Counted from the first letter of the stretch, positions 17,512 to 27,481 are shown. The stretch is DNA of 64,000 nucleotides from Paenibacillus massiliensis 2301065 = DSM 16942 (GCF_000377505.1 NZ_KB898188.1:248001-312000); one strand, 5' to 3'. Numbers and translations are program-made. Notes: generated from the sequence alone by a model not told the origin.

Positions 17512-18147
17512 ATGGGCATTCATACGTACTTCAGATCCCTCAATGACTTGGAACGAATCATTCGCTGTCCTGGCAAATTCAAATTCGAGGAGCATAGCGT
17601 GTCTGCACACTCCTGGAAGGTCGTACAGTATGCGAAGACACTGGCTGACATCGAAGAGCAGCACGGAGTGAGCGTGGACTGGAAGAAGCTCTACGAGATT
17701 ACCAGCAGCCACGACTATGGTGAGATTTTTATCGGGGATATCAAGACCCCTGTGAAGCATTATTCCATGGAGCTTCGTTCTCTGCTACAGCAGGTTGAAG
17801 AGGGCATGATTGAACATTTTATCGATGAGAATATTCCTGAGGAATTCAAGGCGATCTTCCGCAGACAGCTGCGAGAAGGAAAGGACAGCTCGTTAGAGGG
17901 TCGAATTCTGGAGGTAGCTGATAAGCTTGATCAGGTCTATGAAGCATTCGCGGAGCTGCAACGTGGCAACACGGAGAAGGAATTCATCGTGATGTACCGC
18001 CAAGCCATTATCAAAATCAAAAGCATTGAACTGCATTGTGTAGACTACTTTCTGGAGCATATCCTGCCTGATCTGGTACACGAGGGCATGCTGTCTCCCA
18101 TTGATATCAAGCAGATTACTGAAGAAGCCCTCGCCCATCAGCCTTGA
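17512..18147 (+). CDS. YfbR-like HD-domain 5'-nucleotidase
   Basis: 211 residues from the ATG at 17512 (an ATG four codons earlier is possible). The HD-domain signature is complete: CPGKFKFEEHSVSAHSWKV (first His residues), SSHDYGEIFIGDI (the HD pair) and ILEVADKLDQVYEAF (distal Asp). YfbR-type enzymes remove phosphate from deoxynucleoside 5'-monophosphates using a divalent metal and tune the dNTP pool. Single gene, with a short terminator overlapping its stop codon, convergent with the drug-exporter gene. Confidence 0.88.
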   Translation: MGIHTYFRSLNDLERIIRCPGKFKFEEHSVSAHSWKVVQYAKTLADIEEQHGVSVDWKKLYEITSSHDYGEIFIGDIKTPVKHYSMELRSLLQQVEEGMIEHFIDENIPEEFKAIFRRQLREGKDSSLEGRILEVADKLDQVYEAFAELQRGNTEKEFIVMYRQAIIKIKSIELHCVDYFLEHILPDLVHEGMLSPIDIKQITEEALAHQP

Positions 18148-18161
18148 CTGAGGGGCTTTTT
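18140..18161 (+). terminator. Terminator of the YfbR-like gene
   Basis: AGCCT and AGGGGCT form a small hairpin followed by five T; the stem includes the stop codon of the gene. Confidence 0.5.
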
Positions 18162-18247
18162 GGCGTGCAAGCCAAGCCCCTCATCTCTAATCCCTTAATT
18201 AACAATCCACATGTCTCGGTAACCATACCACTAATCAATGAGCTATA

Positions 18248-19759
18248 CTACGAACCGTTACCTTCTCTGCTGCCTTCTCCACCAACACTTGCTCTACCCA
18301 TAAATATTACAGCTACTGCAGCTAATGCAATAGGCACAAGAGCGAGCAGGAATACATACGTAATGGAGTCGGACATAGCCTCCACGATGACGCGAAGCAC
18401 CTGTGGTGGAATCTGCGCACGCACCTCAGGCTGGAACACCTGACGCAAATCTCCGAATTGCGACATATCCGCTCCGTCCTGGCCTGCAAATGCCTCCGTA
18501 ATTCGCTTGGTCAGCACGCTCCCCTGAATTGTTCCGAAGATCGTAACTCCGAGCGTCATTCCGAGCGAACGCAAGAACGAATTCGTAGAATTGGCAGTTC
18601 CGCGATAGCGTGGCTCCAGTTGATGAGCAGAGGCTGTTGGGAGCAGCGAGAATGAGAAGCCCACCCCGAACCCCGTAAGAGCCATATACAACGTCAATGC
18701 ACCACGTGAGGTCTCTGGCGACATGAAAGCGAGCAGGAGCATCCCAGCGAAAAAGGCTACCACCGAAATGGTCATAAGACGACGGAACGTAGTTTTCGTC
18801 TGAAATATTCCCCCAATCGAACTCCCCGCCACAGAGCCCAGCATCATTGGGGTGAGAATAAAGCCTGCATTGGTCGCCGATCCGCCATACACCGCCTGCA
18901 CAAACAGCGGGATATAGACCGTCAGGATAATGAAGGTCCCCCCATATAGAAATGCCAGTGCTTGAGCCGAAGCAAAGAGAGGCCGCTTGAATAACCAAAA
19001 TGGGAGAATCGGGTCCGATGCTCTACGTTCAGCCAGGAAGAAGATTATAGCAAACAGTAGGAAGATAGCGAACAACCCAATGATCACGGGAGAATTCCAA
19101 TCGTATGTACCGCCACCCAGTTCCAGCGCGAACATCAGACTTACAACAGCAATGACCAGTGTGATGGCACCGATCCAGTCAATCTGCTGCTTATGCTGTG
19201 AAGTTGATTCTCGATAAAAGGGTATCACCAAAGCCAATGACAGCAATCCAATCGGAACATTAACATAAAAAATCCAATGCCAACTGATCGTATCTGTAAT
19301 ATAGGCACCAAGCAATGGACCGAGCACACTGGACAAGCCAAATACAGCTCCAATGAGACCTGTCATCTTTCCGCGCTGCTCTGGCGGGAAAATATCGAAT
19401 ATAATCGTGAAGGCAATCGGCATGAGCGCACCGCCACCAATCCCCTGAATCGCCCGAAACAGACTGAGCTGTGTCATCGACTGGGCGAATCCGCACAGCA
19501 CCGACCCAACAAGAAACACGATTAAGCCAAAAACAAAAAAGCGCTTGCGACCGTACATATCCGACAGCTTGCCGAAAATTGGCATCCCAGCCATCGTGGC
19601 TACCATATAAGCCGACGTAACCCAGATGAATTGGCTAAGTCCACCAAGATCGGCCACAATAGTACCCATGGCTGTCGCTACAATCGTATTATCCATAGCG
19701 GCCATCAAAATACCTAGCAGCAAGCTCGCTACGACCCACTTTCTATGCTGTTCAATCAT
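18248..19759 (-). CDS. DHA2-family (EmrB/QacA-like) MFS multidrug exporter
   Basis: 503 residues with about 14 hydrophobic segments, as usual for the DHA2 group. Early motifs are LGILMAAMDNTIVATAMGTI (TM1 with conserved Asp) and GKLSDMYGRKRFFVFG (MFS loop 2-3 motif); GLIGAVFGLSSVLGPLLGAYI is motif C of drug antiporters. It should export drugs or metabolites in exchange for protons. No regulator gene is adjacent. Confidence 0.9.
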   Translation of the reverse strand: MIEQHRKWVVASLLLGILMAAMDNTIVATAMGTIVADLGGLSQFIWVTSAYMVATMAGMPIFGKLSDMYGRKRFFVFGLIVFLVGSVLCGFAQSMTQLSLFRAIQGIGGGALMPIAFTIIFDIFPPEQRGKMTGLIGAVFGLSSVLGPLLGAYITDTISWHWIFYVNVPIGLLSLALVIPFYRESTSQHKQQIDWIGAITLVIAVVSLMFALELGGGTYDWNSPVIIGLFAIFLLFAIIFFLAERRASDPILPFWLFKRPLFASAQALAFLYGGTFIILTVYIPLFVQAVYGGSATNAGFILTPMMLGSVAGSSIGGIFQTKTTFRRLMTISVVAFFAGMLLLAFMSPETSRGALTLYMALTGFGVGFSFSLLPTASAHQLEPRYRGTANSTNSFLRSLGMTLGVTIFGTIQGSVLTKRITEAFAGQDGADMSQFGDLRQVFQPEVRAQIPPQVLRVIVEAMSDSITYVFLLALVPIALAAVAVIFMGRASVGGEGSREGNGS

Positions 19760-20046
19760 CGCACACCAGCCTTTTCCTTAAATATTGACACGATAACATT
19801 TCAGGTATCCATTATATTGAACCCAGCCTACTATGTCACTGATTACTTATTACACCATAGTCAAGACTCATAATCCTCTTCAGGCAGTATAGACAAAATT
19901 CAATGAACTTATGAACATGACGGCAAATGAAACAACGACAAACACAACAAGGGCATAAAGCTCAAATGCATTATCATTTAAGCCTTACACCCTGGCTGCT
20001 ACTCATCGCAAGCTCGTCCACTTCCATCAACAATACAGCAATATTG

Positions 20047-20865
20047 CTACAGTTCCACGGCAACTCCGAAATGGTCAGAGACCACCTCACCATGGATTCC
20101 GTTCATGACGACTGTGGAGGACTTCGCCTTGCGCGCCTCCCGCGAGAAAATGTAATCAATGCGAAGATCCTGCGTATTGCCCTCCCAACCACCAATGGAT
20201 TTCGTAACTGTAGCTCCTGCATCCTTGATCTCAGCGGCAGTATACAAGTCACACCAGCCTTTGGACATCATGTAGTCATAGCCCTCACCCGAGAGTTCAG
20301 CTACATTGTTAAAGTCACCCATAAGGAACATGGCGTCCCCTGTATAATTTCGTAAAATAGCCTCTACCCGATCCCATTGAGGGCGGAACGGCTCTTCCTC
20401 ATCATGCCACCATCCCAGATGTCCATTCACAATCCAGGTGTGGACACCTTCAATTGTCGTGCTGGCGCCAAGTATTTTGCGGGTCTTGTAATTGTTATAT
20501 ACCGTTATACCAGACACATGCTCACAGAAAGTCTCACCAATAGGTGTCCGACTAAGGAACGCCAATCCCTCATCATAGCGGAGCTTACCTGTGTGCACAG
20601 GGGCCCATGTCCAGTAATAATCAGCTTTGAGCTGCTGCTGTACAAGATATGCATAATTATTCGCTCTTATGGGCATAGAGGAATCTGTTACCACGAATTT
20701 CCCTAGCTGCTCCAACGGAACAACTGGCTCCGTCTTCATTTGATTGACCTCTTGGAATGCAATCACATCGAATTCATGCTCGTTAATGAAATCAGCCATG
20801 TAAGTAATCTTGGCCAATTGATCCTCTTCAAGCCAGGAGTGCGTGTTCAGTGTCAATAACTTCAA
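20047..20865 (-). CDS. Endonuclease/exonuclease/phosphatase (EEP) family hydrolase
   Basis: 272 residues from a TTG with AGGTGA eight bases upstream. EEP-fold motifs are visible in order: LLTLNTHSW, DVIAFQEVNQ (metal-binding Glu), NGHLGWWHDEEEPFRPQWD, LMGDFNNVAE, DYIFSREARKA and VSDHFGVAVEL (catalytic Asp-His). No signal peptide, so cytoplasmic. The family includes nucleases and phosphodiesterases with many substrates; the specific one is not clear. Confidence 0.85.
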   Translation of the reverse strand: MKLLTLNTHSWLEEDQLAKITYMADFINEHEFDVIAFQEVNQMKTEPVVPLEQLGKFVVTDSSMPIRANNYAYLVQQQLKADYYWTWAPVHTGKLRYDEGLAFLSRTPIGETFCEHVSGITVYNNYKTRKILGASTTIEGVHTWIVNGHLGWWHDEEEPFRPQWDRVEAILRNYTGDAMFLMGDFNNVAELSGEGYDYMMSKGWCDLYTAAEIKDAGATVTKSIGGWEGNTQDLRIDYIFSREARKAKSSTVVMNGIHGEVVSDHFGVAVEL

Positions 20866-20977
20866 GCCGTCTCACCTATCCTTTGGGTGTGAATCATCTA
20901 TATTCATATAGTACAAGTATAACACACACCCTTACAGCAGAAGCGTATATCTCGGCATCTGCAAGCTCTGCAGCTAC

Positions 20978-21115
20978 CTACCTCTCGCTGATCTGACTTT
21001 GCCCTAAGTGGGTATTCAGTAAATCCGGGTTGGAATTATATACAGTAGCTATTCCTTCAATATCATGGTGCTGAGCACGTTCAACACTAAAATCATCCGA
21101 TGCAAACACTTTCAT
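20978..21115 (-). pseudogene. Likely N-terminal remnant of a GNAT acetyltransferase
   Basis: A 45-codon frame starts at an ATG just after AAGGAGG and ends in a stop. Its product (VERAQHHDIEGIATVYNSNPD then LLNTHLG) resembles the first 45 residues of GNAT acetyltransferases (R-x-a-t-x-x-D-x-x-x-I-A-x-x-Y-N-S). The acetyl-CoA-binding part is missing, so this is probably a decayed copy; a true micro-protein is the alternative. Confidence 0.4.
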
Positions 21116-21255
21116 TACCTCCTTGTTAAGTGCACCGATTTTATTAATTATGTAAATTTTAGATTATTTCCGACATGAAACTATACAAAACTACAAATTT
21201 TCTGTCGATATATATATTCTGTACAGTACTGTTAATCGTCCAAGGAGTGGAGACT

Positions 21256-23004
21256 ATGACAAGCAAAGCTTTACCAAAAAAAGAAGGACAGTCCAAAGTG
21301 AAATACAGTATCCGAATGAAGTTAATAACCGGTTTTATGCTGGTCGTTGTACTGCTCGCCGGAGTTAGTGTGAATTCACTTATGCAGATCAATCAAATGG
21401 ACGACAATTCCACACAAATCGACGAGAAATGGATGCCTCTGGTCGCGCTGCTGGGAAATATGAATGGCGATGTCTCTGACGTGGATCGGCTGGCCTTGAC
21501 GCTGGCTATTCAGACGGATGCCGACGATATCGCACAGACCGATCAGACGCTAAGTGCTGTGCTGTCCAGGCTTGATGAGAGCAGTAAGCAATTAGCTGCG
21601 CTAATTGAAGGAGCTGATCCCGAAATTACCAAGCTTTTCGAAGCTTACACCTCTAATTTTAATGCCTACAAAGCAGAACTACCTAAATTTCTTGAATTAT
21701 CCAAAAACAATCAAAACGAGGAAGCGCTGGAGATCCACGAAAGAATATATCCAGCCTGGTACACAGCTAATGATTCCATAGTTCAGCTAGTCGAATTAGG
21801 GGCTACGAACTCCAAGAAGATCACGACATCATCCTCAGAACTGACCAGCTTTGCCTATCAGGCTATCCTTATAGCCACCATTATTGTGTCTATTCTGGCA
21901 GTCGGCCTTGCCATTCTGATCTCGATCCTTATTTCCAGACCGATTCAGTTGATCAATAAGGCTGCTCAAATGGTAGCTAACGGCGATCTGACGAATGAAC
22001 CGATCGTGTTGCGTAACCGTGATGAATTAGGGGTTCTTGCAAGCTCTTTCAATGAGATGACTAGCAACCTGAAACTCATGATTCAATCTGTCACGGATAC
22101 AACTACCCAGATTACAGCCTCTTCCGAGGAGCTTCTGGCTAGTGCCGAGCAGAACTCAAGGGCATCTCAGCAAATTACAGAGCAAGTCGAGGAAATGTCG
22201 CTGAGCGCTTCGGAGCAAACGAATGTTGCTGAGCGTTCTTCCCAGGCGATGGGTGAAATGTCGATTGGAACCGATCAGATCGCTCAATTGGCGCAAAGCG
22301 TATCTGTGGCTGCTGTCGATGCCGCTACACAATCTACCAGCGGGAATGAAATCATTACACATGCTGTAGATCAAATGAGAACAATCCGCGACTCTATCAC
22401 CTCTCTCAATGAGCTGGTGACTGGACTAGGGGTACGTTCCGCCGAGATTGGTTCGATCACGGAAGTGATTAATAACATTGCAGGTCAGACCAATCTGCTT
22501 GCTCTGAACGCTACAATAGAAGCGGCTAGAGCCGGAGAACATGGACGTGGCTTTGCTGTCGTCGCGAATGAAGTTCGCAAGCTGGCTGAGGAAGCTGCCA
22601 CCTCATCCCAGAAGATCACATCGCTCGTACAGTTAATTCAGAATGACACTCATAAGGCTGTGCAGGCTGTGCAATCGAACAACCAGGAAGCCGAATCCGG
22701 AATTCAGGTGATTAACGAAGCGGGACAAGCCTTCGGACAGATCTCTGCGGCTGTCAACAAAGTAGCCAGCGAGATTGAAGAGGTCTCTGCCAGCTCTGAG
22801 CAAATGTCCGCCAGTACAGACGAGGTCGTTCGTAATGTCGATCAGGTAGCCGAGATCGCCAAGAGCTCGGAAGAGAATGTGCACAGCATCTCGGCAGCAA
22901 CCCAGCAGCAGCTGGCATCCATGGAGGAGATCACTGCTCTTGCAGGCTCTCTGTCCAGTGTCGCCGAGGAACTGCAAATGCAGGTCAGCAAGTTCAAGCT
23001 ATAA
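21256..23004 (+). CDS. Methyl-accepting chemotaxis protein
   Basis: 582 residues from the ATG at 21256 with AAGGAG eight bases upstream; a longer frame from 21175 has no good site. TM1 about 20-42, an extracellular four-helix-bundle sensor (4HB_MCP type) to about 195, TM2 about 196-225, then a HAMP linker ([18 protein letters not shown]). The cytoplasmic signalling domain has the hairpin tip [35 protein letters not shown]. It should relay ligand binding to CheA/CheW. No che gene adjoins it. Confidence 0.92.
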   Translation: MTSKALPKKEGQSKVKYSIRMKLITGFMLVVVLLAGVSVNSLMQINQMDDNSTQIDEKWMPLVALLGNMNGDVSDVDRLALTLAIQTDADDIAQTDQTLSAVLSRLDESSKQLAALIEGADPEITKLFEAYTSNFNAYKAELPKFLELSKNNQNEEALEIHERIYPAWYTANDSIVQLVELGATNSKKITTSSSELTSFAYQAILIATIIVSILAVGLAILISILISRPIQLINKAAQMVANGDLTNEPIVLRNRDELGVLASSFNEMTSNLKLMIQSVTDTTTQITASSEELLASAEQNSRASQQITEQVEEMSLSASEQTNVAERSSQAMGEMSIGTDQIAQLAQSVSVAAVDAATQSTSGNEIITHAVDQMRTIRDSITSLNELVTGLGVRSAEIGSITEVINNIAGQTNLLALNATIEAARAGEHGRGFAVVANEVRKLAEEAATSSQKITSLVQLIQNDTHKAVQAVQSNNQEAESGIQVINEAGQAFGQISAAVNKVASEIEEVSASSEQMSASTDEVVRNVDQVAEIAKSSEENVHSISAATQQQLASMEEITALAGSLSSVAEELQMQVSKFKL

Positions 23005-23020
23005 GGCCTGCTATAGGCTC

Positions 23021-23051
23021 AGCTACTAATAAGCTACTAATAAGCTACTAA
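23021..23051. repeat. Three tandem copies of an 11-base unit
   Basis: AGCTACTAATA occurs at 23021 and 23032 and again, with its last bases changed, at 23043. It lies between the MCP stop and its terminator. Probably slippage-derived. Confidence 0.7.
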
Positions 23052-23055
23052 CTTC

Positions 23056-23095
23056 AAATAGCCTTATCCCTTCATTCGGGTTAAGGCTATTTTAA
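23056..23095 (+). terminator. Terminator of the chemoreceptor gene
   Basis: AAATAGCCTTA and TAAGGCTATTT form a clean stem around a 15-base loop, with T residues after it. Confidence 0.75.
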
Positions 23096-23127
23096 TAGGG
23101 TTCGAACTCTCCCATTGCAGGACCACA

Positions 23128-23298
23128 CTACAATTTCAGACCGTTCTCTTTATCACGAATGTAGATATCGAGCGCTCTGATTCCACGTTGAGCAAGCTGA
23201 ATAAACAGAATCAGAGCGTATATGCCCAGACCTCCAAAGACAAGGGTAAAAATAATACTGATCAAGGAAATGATACCGAAGCCAGCACTAACATTCAT
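23128..23298 (-). CDS. Small single-span membrane protein (56 aa)
   Basis: A complete 56-residue frame with AAAGGAGA six bases before the ATG at 23298. Residues about 5-34 are hydrophobic (one long or two short spans) and are followed by a charged tail (RGIRALDIYIRDKENGLKL). The good ribosome site and clean topology argue that it is real. Function unknown. Confidence 0.65.
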   Translation of the reverse strand: MNVSAGFGIISLISIIFTLVFGGLGIYALILFIQLAQRGIRALDIYIRDKENGLKL

Positions 23299-23498
23299 AT
23301 AATCTCTCCTTTCTCCCCAAGCTTAATATATAATACAATTATTGCCAACCCTTGATAATCATAATAAAATATGCAGGTAGAGTAGATTCACAATCTACCC
23401 ACAAATCGTTATACCCAATTTCATTCGACTTCATTTTTTTTATTCGACTTCATTATCGTTTTGTTTTGCCACATTCCCAGCTATGAGGAGACTTACTT

Positions 23499-24059
23499 AT
23501 GTTAACTACAGACAATTTATTTATGGGCCCTAAGCTGAAGCTAACCACTGCCCGAGCCGATGATATTCAGACCATGCTAACCTGGAATGAGGACCCGGAA
23601 TATTTGCGTCATGTCGATACGGAAGCGGCTATCCCCTATTCGGAGAGACAATTGGAGGGAGAACAGGATTCCAAGGATCGCGAGGTCTATTTCCGCTTGA
23701 GAACCCGGACGGAGGATGAGCTGATAGGCTTCGTTGTTATTCACAGTATCGAATGGAACAATCGTACAGGGCAGCTCGCCATTGGGATTGGACTGTCCAA
23801 GCACCGCAATCAAGGTTATGGCACAGAAGCACTTCACTTGATTCTTAGATATGCATTTTATGAATTGAACCTTGATCGGGTAGGCTTGGACGTCATCTCG
23901 TATAATGCCAAAGCTATTCGCGCCTACGAGAAGGCTGGCTTCCAGCAGGAAGGGTGTGTACGTTCTGCCGTGTACCGGGATGGGCGGCGATATGACCGTA
24001 TCCTAATGGGCATGCTGAGATCCGAATGGGAAGCACAGCAGCAGACTCCAGATAAGTAG
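23499..24059 (+). CDS. GNAT acetyltransferase, RimJ/RimL-like
   Basis: 186 residues; GGAG eight bases before the ATG. The fold motifs are TTARADDIQTMLTWNEDPEYLR, IGIGLSKHRNQGYGTEALHLIL (acetyl-CoA pyrophosphate loop, Q-G-Y-G-T) and NLDRVGLDVISYNAKAIRAYEKAGFQQEGCVR, typical of the RimJ/RimL/SpeG branch. Substrate unknown. Single gene. Confidence 0.88.
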   Translation: MLTTDNLFMGPKLKLTTARADDIQTMLTWNEDPEYLRHVDTEAAIPYSERQLEGEQDSKDREVYFRLRTRTEDELIGFVVIHSIEWNNRTGQLAIGIGLSKHRNQGYGTEALHLILRYAFYELNLDRVGLDVISYNAKAIRAYEKAGFQQEGCVRSAVYRDGRRYDRILMGMLRSEWEAQQQTPDK

Positions 24060-24159
24060 GCTTAATATAAGTACAACTAAGTCAGGTATTCAGATACCCG
24101 ACTCAGGATAAATCGAATCAAAGTAACACCCACTACTATTGCCTCTGTAATAGCTTGGA

Positions 24160-25581
24160 CTACAGAGTGTACTGATGCTCCCAGCACGGGAGCATCAGTA
24201 TAGCTCGAAGTCCCCCTCCTTCCTCGTTCTCCAGGACAAGTCTCCCTTGGTGAGCCTTGGCAATCTGCGCCGCCATCGGCAGCCCTAACCCATGCTCACG
24301 GTGTGCCTGCGATTTGTTATACCTGGAGAACGGTAATTGCAGCAGCCAGGGAATTCGGCGCGCTTCAATACCTTGCCCATCATCAGATACCCTGCAGCAG
24401 CACATTGTGTCTATCGCATCGGATGCTACATCAGTACTGTTCATCATTAACACTGCAATGGTTATATGACAGCCTTCAGGATTATGGCGAACACTATTGT
24501 GAACGAGGTTGGTAATTGCCCGCAGCAGTAACCTCTCATCTCCCAGCACCTGAACTCCTTCATTTGCTACCTCCAGGTCCACAGTATATTTCCCGTCAAG
24601 ACCATTATTGATCAGCTCTGTCGCCACACGCCTTGCAATGCGAGAGAGACGTAGTGGCTGTCTATTCAAGGGCTGCATCTCGTATTCAAGCTTCGAGACC
24701 AGATTCAGGTCCTGCACCAGCTCCCGAAGATGGACCGCCTGCTGTCTAATGATCACTGCCTGTCTCTGCTGCTCGGGAGGCAAGGCCTCGTTGTCCTCCA
24801 GATCACTGGCGTGCCCAAGAATCATGGACAGCGGTGTTCGAATATCATGAGAAATGCCTGCTACCCAGTTCGAGCGCGCCGCATCACGACTCTGGATGGC
24901 GTCCTTCTTGTGTCGCAACAGCCGGGAGACGTGATTAATCCGTTCCGCCAGATCAGCTAATATTCCTTTGGTCTCCAGACGTACCTCCCGATCCTCAGCT
25001 AGCGCCTGAATCCCTTCTGTTAGTGGACGAATCGACTGAATCAGGCGGGAGCCGATCCATAAGGAGAGCAGCACAGCGAGCAGCATGTTACCTGCAAGAA
25101 TGAGTCCAAGCTTACTGATCAGACCCTCCACCCAGCTGACGGGAAGAATGTACTGGTATTTGGCGAGACTGTTCCCGGGATAGCCTATTACGACTAGTCC
25201 ACCAGGATGCTCCCAGGAGAATACGGGATATTCCTGCAAATAGCCTCGCGACCACTTAGCCACATCGGTCAATGAATAGGCCCGCTGCAGATCATCCGGT
25301 AATTGATAGCTCCAGCCGATACTGCCATCCTCCAGCACCAGCATGGCCCATACATGCTGCTCAGACAGCAGCTCGCTAGCTGCTGGCCCGAGTGCGTAGC
25401 CCTCAGCTCCAGGCTGCAGTTGCTCAGACACCTGTCGCACGAGTGTTGCAGGTGCCAACTCTGTACTCATTCCCTTACTGAACCACACAACAAGAACGAT
25501 TCCATTGAGCAGCAGCAGCAAGATGGAGATGAGTACTGTCGAGCTTATGAAGCGTCTCAGGATCCTGACGGTGCTTTCCAC
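24160..25581 (-). CDS. Sensor histidine kinase of an antimicrobial-peptide-response type
   Basis: 473 residues from a GTG with GGAGG seven bases upstream. TM1 about 13-33, an extracellular domain of about 110 residues, TM2 about 150-175, HAMP-like linker, then the HisKA box GISHDIRTPLSMILGHASDLE (phospho-His) and HATPase motifs VHNSVRHNPEG (N box), VSDDGQGIEARR (G1) and REHGLGLPMAAQIAKAH (G2). It is followed by its OmpR-type regulator gene and diverges from a LanFEG-like transporter. I infer that it senses a cationic peptide or bacitracin-like compound. A perfect 12-base inverted repeat lies in its 3' end. Confidence 0.9.
   Translation of the reverse strand: MESTVRILRRFISSTVLISILLLLLNGIVLVVWFSKGMSTELAPATLVRQVSEQLQPGAEGYALGPAASELLSEQHVWAMLVLEDGSIGWSYQLPDDLQRAYSLTDVAKWSRGYLQEYPVFSWEHPGGLVVIGYPGNSLAKYQYILPVSWVEGLISKLGLILAGNMLLAVLLSLWIGSRLIQSIRPLTEGIQALAEDREVRLETKGILADLAERINHVSRLLRHKKDAIQSRDAARSNWVAGISHDIRTPLSMILGHASDLEDNEALPPEQQRQAVIIRQQAVHLRELVQDLNLVSKLEYEMQPLNRQPLRLSRIARRVATELINNGLDGKYTVDLEVANEGVQVLGDERLLLRAITNLVHNSVRHNPEGCHITIAVLMMNSTDVASDAIDTMCCCRVSDDGQGIEARRIPWLLQLPFSRYNKSQAHREHGLGLPMAAQIAKAHQGRLVLENEEGGGLRAILMLPCWEHQYTL
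24171..24199 (-). repeat. Perfect 12-base inverted repeat inside the kinase 3' end
   Basis: ACTGATGCTCCC and its exact complement GGGAGCATCAGT are separated by AGCAC and lie within the last codons before the stop at 24160. No T run follows, so it is not a standard terminator; it may protect the mRNA 3' end. Confidence 0.6.
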
Positions 25582-25659
25582 TTCGGCTCCTCCCCCCTAG
25601 TCCTTGTCTGCTTGTCAGCGTCATGCTCACAATTTGAAACGGCTTGATCCTTGTTGTAG

Positions 25660-26388
25660 TCAACGCACATCTTCTACAGCCCCGTCCTGCACTAGCAATT
25701 TGTATCCGAGACCTCTCATGGTCAGAAGATACTGTGGACTTGAGGGAAGCGGCTCGATCTTCTCCCGAATACGGCGAATATGGACCATCAATGTATTTTC
25801 ATAGCCATAATAGTCGTCCCCCCACGCTGCTTGACAAAGGGCATCATTCGTTACGATTCGATTGCGCTGCTCATAGAACGCTGACAACAGCAACAATTCC
25901 TTGGCTGTCAGTGCATATTCCTGTTGGAGCACCCGAATTGTGCCACTCTCCAGATTGACCATTCTCTCTCCCAATTGAAATACAGGACGTTGCTCCCGAA
26001 CTGGCGGAGCGTAGACCCTACGGAGAACAGCCTTCAAGCGAAGCAGCAGCTCACGCGGCAAGAAGGGCTTGACTATATAATCATCGGCACCCAGACCCAG
26101 ACCCAGCAATCGGTCCTCATCCTCTCCCCTGGCCGACAGAAATAGTACCGGGACATTGGACATCTGACGAATTGCCATAAGCAGCGAAAAGCCATCACCA
26201 TCTGGAAGCATGACATCCAGAATCACCAGATCCGGCTTCACCCGCTGAACCATTTCTAAAGCAGCTGTACAGTCCTGGGCGTGATAAATTCGTGCAAAGC
26301 CATCCTTGCGCAGGAAGCTCTCTATCATCCCTCGGATGTCCGGCTCATCGTCCACGATCAGCAATTTTTTTTGCTGTAATTCATTCAT
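25660..26388 (-). CDS. OmpR-family response regulator
   Basis: 242 residues. The receiver has LLIVDDEPDIRG (acidic pair), DLVILDVMLPDGDGF (phospho-Asp), LFLSARGEDEDR and DDYIVKPF (Lys). The C-terminal winged helix shows LTAKELLLLSAFYEQRNRIV and MVHIRRIREKIEP. It is encoded just upstream of the kinase. A direct repeat in the divergent promoter region (26464-26482) is its likely binding site in front of the ABC transporter operon. Confidence 0.93.
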   Translation of the reverse strand: MNELQQKKLLIVDDEPDIRGMIESFLRKDGFARIYHAQDCTAALEMVQRVKPDLVILDVMLPDGDGFSLLMAIRQMSNVPVLFLSARGEDEDRLLGLGLGADDYIVKPFLPRELLLRLKAVLRRVYAPPVREQRPVFQLGERMVNLESGTIRVLQQEYALTAKELLLLSAFYEQRNRIVTNDALCQAAWGDDYYGYENTLMVHIRRIREKIEPLPSSPQYLLTMRGLGYKLLVQDGAVEDVR

Positions 26389-26463
26389 ATATTGATCACC
26401 TGTATTACATCATACCGATTTTCTGTGGTCCGTACAGCTTATAGCAGCTTCTCCGCCGACATT

Positions 26464-26482
26464 TAAGATTGACGTAAGGTTG
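26464..26482 (+). promoter_or_regulatory. Direct repeat, probable OmpR-type regulator box
   Basis: TAAGATTG at 26464 and TAAGGTTG at 26475 are 11 bases apart, one helical turn and the spacing used by OmpR-family dimers. A TACACT -10-like hexamer lies at 26511 without a good -35, as in activator-dependent promoters. Confidence 0.5.
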
Positions 26483-26560
26483 TGCTCAGGCTCCTGTCAG
26501 GGCCGTCAGCTACACTTGAACCATCTTCTTAGAGACCAACAAGGACAGGAGGAAGCACCG

Positions 26561-27481
26561 ATGAGTCTTATTGTGTCAACACGAAAGCTGACCAAGCAAT
26601 ACGGCCGCACAACCGTGGTCGATCAATTGAACCTGGAGATTAGAGAAGGCGAGATTTACGGATTTTTGGGACCGAACGGGGCTGGCAAATCGACGACCTT
26701 GAAAATGCTGCTCGGACTGACACGACCTACAGCAGGAGAGGTACATATTTTCGGACAGGATCTGGCCCGACAACGCCAATCCATCCTTCGCCGAATCGGT
26801 TCATTGATTGAATCTCCCTCCTATTACAGCCATCTTACTGGCCTGGAAAATATGAAGGTCGTTCAGCAGCTACGACATGGCTCCGATCAGGAAGTGAAGG
26901 ATGCACTACAATTGGTCAGGCTAGATCGTCAGCAGCACAAAAAGGCGGGGCACTATTCGCTTGGCATGAAGCAACGGTTAGCCATCGCTATGGCTCTTGT
27001 AGGCTCACCTCGCTTATTGATTCTGGACGAGCCCACGAATGGATTGGACCCGGCTGGGATGCAGGAAATGCGTGAGCTGATCCAGATTCTAGCCTCACGC
27101 TATGGAATGACGATTCTTATATCCAGTCACTTGCTGAGCGAGATTGAACAGCTGGCGACCTCCGTAGGCATCATTCATCATGGCTCTCTTATCTTTCAAG
27201 GAAGCGTAGCGGCGCTTCAGGAGCGCAGCAGACCTGATATTCTCCTACACACCCGTAACGATGCCGCTGCGCGGAGGCTGCTACATACGCACGGAATGAA
27301 TGCCCTCACAGATGATCAAGGGCGCGGTCTGATTCTGGGGCTACTGAGCGATGACGAGATTTCCCAGATTGTACGCTATCTGGTCCATGCTCAGATTGAT
27401 GTGCTGAGGATTGAGGAACGTAAGAAATCGCTGGAGCATATTTTCCTGGAATGGACCGGAAAGGGGCAGCCGATATGCTAA
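26561..27481 (+). CDS. LanF/BcrA-like ABC transporter ATPase with an E-loop
   Basis: 306 residues from the ATG at 26561, AGGAGG eight bases upstream. Walker A GPNGAGKST (about 37-45), signature YSLGMKQRLAIAMAL, Walker B LLILDEPTNGLDP, and switch His in LISSHLLSE. The Q-loop position reads GSLIESPSYY, with Glu (about 84) in place of Gln. This E-loop is known from lantibiotic-immunity LanF proteins and relatives. With the two permeases that follow it should remove peptide antibiotics from the membrane. Its last codons overlap the start of the first permease. Confidence 0.9.
   Translation: MSLIVSTRKLTKQYGRTTVVDQLNLEIREGEIYGFLGPNGAGKSTTLKMLLGLTRPTAGEVHIFGQDLARQRQSILRRIGSLIESPSYYSHLTGLENMKVVQQLRHGSDQEVKDALQLVRLDRQQHKKAGHYSLGMKQRLAIAMALVGSPRLLILDEPTNGLDPAGMQEMRELIQILASRYGMTILISSHLLSEIEQLATSVGIIHHGSLIFQGSVAALQERSRPDILLHTRNDAAARRLLHTHGMNALTDDQGRGLILGLLSDDEISQIVRYLVHAQIDVLRIEERKKSLEHIFLEWTGKGQPIC

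Noticed and set aside
21140..21175. Sigma-D (flagellar) promoter before the chemoreceptor
   Set aside because: TAAA and TCCGACAT are present but only 12 bases apart, too short against the usual 15.
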